Source: Rhodospirillales bacterium (GTDB lineage Bacteria > Pseudomonadota > Alphaproteobacteria > Acetobacterales > Acetobacteraceae). From it: a stretch of 7,656 bases of DNA. Each line of letters starts with the position of its first letter. Within the stretch, counting starts at the first letter, position 1. The notes under the pieces were generated by a model. That model was given only the letters and a program-made list of their open reading frames with translations. It searched no databases and was not told the DNA's origin. The stretch covers positions 1-7,656 of the forward strand of contig JAGXAV010000087.1 in assembly GCA_018971455.1 (NCBI GenBank), in the 5' to 3' direction. The position numbers and the translations under genes are program-made. Shown in pieces: positions 6,750 through 7,656 of the stretch.

Positions 6750-6927
6750 CTGCGGCACCTGCTTGCCCATGACCGCAATTTCGGGTGCTCCGGCCCGCCT
6801 TGCAAGCGTCTTGCGCGACCCGATCTCCCGGCTTGCCGCCGCGTGACTCGCGGCCCGCCTCCGGCTAGGAGTAGGCGGACGTCCAACTCCCGCCATTCAA
6901 CCTTCCACACCAACGAGCGAGCGCCCG
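6750..6927. promoter_or_regulatory. Divergent intergenic region between yqgE and peroxiredoxin
   Basis: This 178-bp gap must hold the start signals for both genes, and it is rich in small symmetric elements: CTTGCAAG (6799-6806), three CTTGC pentamers at 6799, 6810 and 6832 (11 and 22 bases apart), a CCGCCT/AGGCGG dyad (6855-6860 and 6873-6878) and GGACGTCC (6877-6884). For yqgE, TTGCAA with GAAATT 17 bases on is a weak promoter candidate on the - strand (3 of 6 at -10). No good promoter is visible for the peroxiredoxin. No OxyR-like or other named operator is recognised. Confidence 0.4.
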
Positions 6928-7416
6928 ATGAGCCAAACGATCAAGATCGGTGACACCATCCCCTCCATGAAGCTGATGTCGGCCACCGCCGACGGCCCGA
7001 AGGAGGTCTCCACCGACGACATCTTCAAAGGCCGCAAGGTGGTGATGTTCGCCGTTCCCGGCGCCTTCACGCCGACCTGCAGCGCCAAGCACCTGCCCGG
7101 CTTCGTGCAGAACGCCGCCGCCCTCAAGGCCAAGGGCGTGGACGCCGTCGTCTGCATGGCGGTCAACGATCCGTTCGTCATGGGCGCCTGGGCCAAGGAC
7201 CAGGGCGTCGGCGAGGGCATCACCATGCTGGCCGACGGCTCGGGCGCGCTGACCCGCGCCATGGGCCTGGAACTCGATCTCGTCGCCCGCGGCCTCGGCG
7301 TGCGCAGCCAGCGCTTCGCCCTCATCGCCGAGGATGGCCGGATCACCCACCTCGCCATCGAGGCCCCCGGCGGCTTCGACGTCAGCCGCGCCGAGGCGGT
7401 GCTCGCCGCCCTGTAG
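6928..7416 (+). CDS. Peroxiredoxin, Prx5/type II family
   Basis: A 162-residue cytoplasmic thiol peroxidase that would reduce H2O2 and alkyl hydroperoxides. It shows the full Prx5 pattern: PGAFTPTCSAKHLPGF (44-59) with peroxidatic Cys51 and its Thr48/Pro44 surroundings, VVCMAVND (74-81) with Cys76, DPFVMGAWAK (81-90), LADGSG (101-106) and the conserved Arg in RSQRFALI (126-133). Its length is normal. It has only two cysteines, 51 and 76, with none near the C terminus, so it lacks the resolving Cys of human PRDX5 and resembles plant type II Prx that are regenerated by glutathione/glutaredoxin. No glutaredoxin domain is fused. The start is supported by the MSQTIKIGDTIP opening typical of the family and a purine-rich GAGCGAG about 5 bases upstream. 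It is divergent from yqgE, and its stop lies 6 bases from that of the - strand gene at the window edge. Codon use is that of the core genes. Confidence 0.95.
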   Translation: MSQTIKIGDTIPSMKLMSATADGPKEVSTDDIFKGRKVVMFAVPGAFTPTCSAKHLPGFVQNAAALKAKGVDAVVCMAVNDPFVMGAWAKDQGVGEGITMLADGSGALTRAMGLELDLVARGLGVRSQRFALIAEDGRITHLAIEAPGGFDVSRAEAVLAAL

Positions 7417-7422
7417 AAGCCG

Positions 7423-7656
7423 CTACTGCCGCGGCGGGCCGAATCCCAGGAAGCCCGCCTGCGGCGCCGGCGTGCCCGGCAGATTGTCAACGAACTGCCG
7501 GGGCGCCGCGGCTCGCGCCGGCTGCCCGGCCGGCGTCACAGTGACGATGCGCCGCTCCGCCGCCGGTCGGACGGCCGGTGCCGTCTTGCCCGCCACCCTG
7601 GCGCCGGCCGGCTGCGCCGCCGACCTGATCGCGCCCGGGCTGGCCCCGCGCAGCGA
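7423..7656 (-). CDS. C-terminal end of an Ala/Pro-rich protein, truncated by window edge
   Basis: On the - strand the frame is open from the window edge to a TAG at 7423-7425, giving 77 residues with no start visible. The piece is rich in Ala, Pro, Gly and Arg and ends APQAGFLGFGPPRQ; a less biased stretch is RRIVTVTPAG. It looks like the disordered tail of a larger protein, possibly exported or cell-envelope related, but no family is recognisable. Support for coding comes from strong G/C at third codon positions along the frame and from the tight convergent spacing (6 bases) to the peroxiredoxin stop. I could not assign a function. Confidence 0.6.
   Translation of the reverse strand, partial: SLRGASPGAIRSAAQPAGARVAGKTAPAVRPAAERRIVTVTPAGQPARAAAPRQFVDNLPGTPAPQAGFLGFGPPRQ

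Overview
This window looks like a piece of a high-GC alphaproteobacterial chromosome, possibly of the Rhodospirillales kind. That placement rests on base composition, strong C/G preference at third codon positions, and the combination of a class 2 (quinone-linked) PyrD, a TIGR01459-type HAD protein, YqgE and a plant-type Prx5. It is an inference, not a database result. I see no rRNA, tRNA, CRISPR array, insertion sequence or integrase.

Layout. The left end (1-1721, + strand) is core metabolism: the 3' part of pyrD, translationally coupled through an ATGA overlap to a HAD-superfamily hydrolase. A 185-bp AT-richer spacer (1722-1906) with an imperfect dyad follows. The middle (1907-6025) is a three-gene glycan cassette: a multi-pass GT-C (ArnT/PMT-like) glycosyltransferase on + runs tail to tail, with only 4 bp between stop codons, into a - strand pair made of a GDP-mannose/UDP-glucose dehydrogenase family enzyme (closest by eye to AlgD) and a GT4 glycosyltransferase that starts inside the dehydrogenase stop codon (GTGA). 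A 166-bp leader with a perfect 7-bp hairpin precedes the dehydrogenase. The right end (6192-7656) is core-like again: yqgE on -, a divergent intergenic region, a Prx5-type peroxiredoxin on +, and the C-terminal end of an Ala/Pro-rich protein on -, which converges on the peroxiredoxin with a 6-bp gap.

How the parts fit. The flanking genes are very GC-rich (two hand-counted 60-base lines of pyrD give 73% and 82% GC). Lines in the membrane glycosyltransferase give 55-57% and in the dehydrogenase 58-62%, while the one GT4 line counted gives 72%. The middle block therefore reads as an accessory surface-glycan cassette, possibly mosaic in origin, set between housekeeping genes. A plausible role is: the dehydrogenase makes a nucleotide-activated uronic acid, the cytoplasmic GT4 enzyme uses an activated sugar to build a glycan, and the GT-C enzyme transfers a lipid-carried sugar on the periplasmic face. 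Donors, acceptors and final polymer cannot be read from the sequence. I found no clearly undescribed system; the most interesting items are the cassette, its AlgD-like enzyme without alginate genes in view, and several small dyads in the regulatory gaps.
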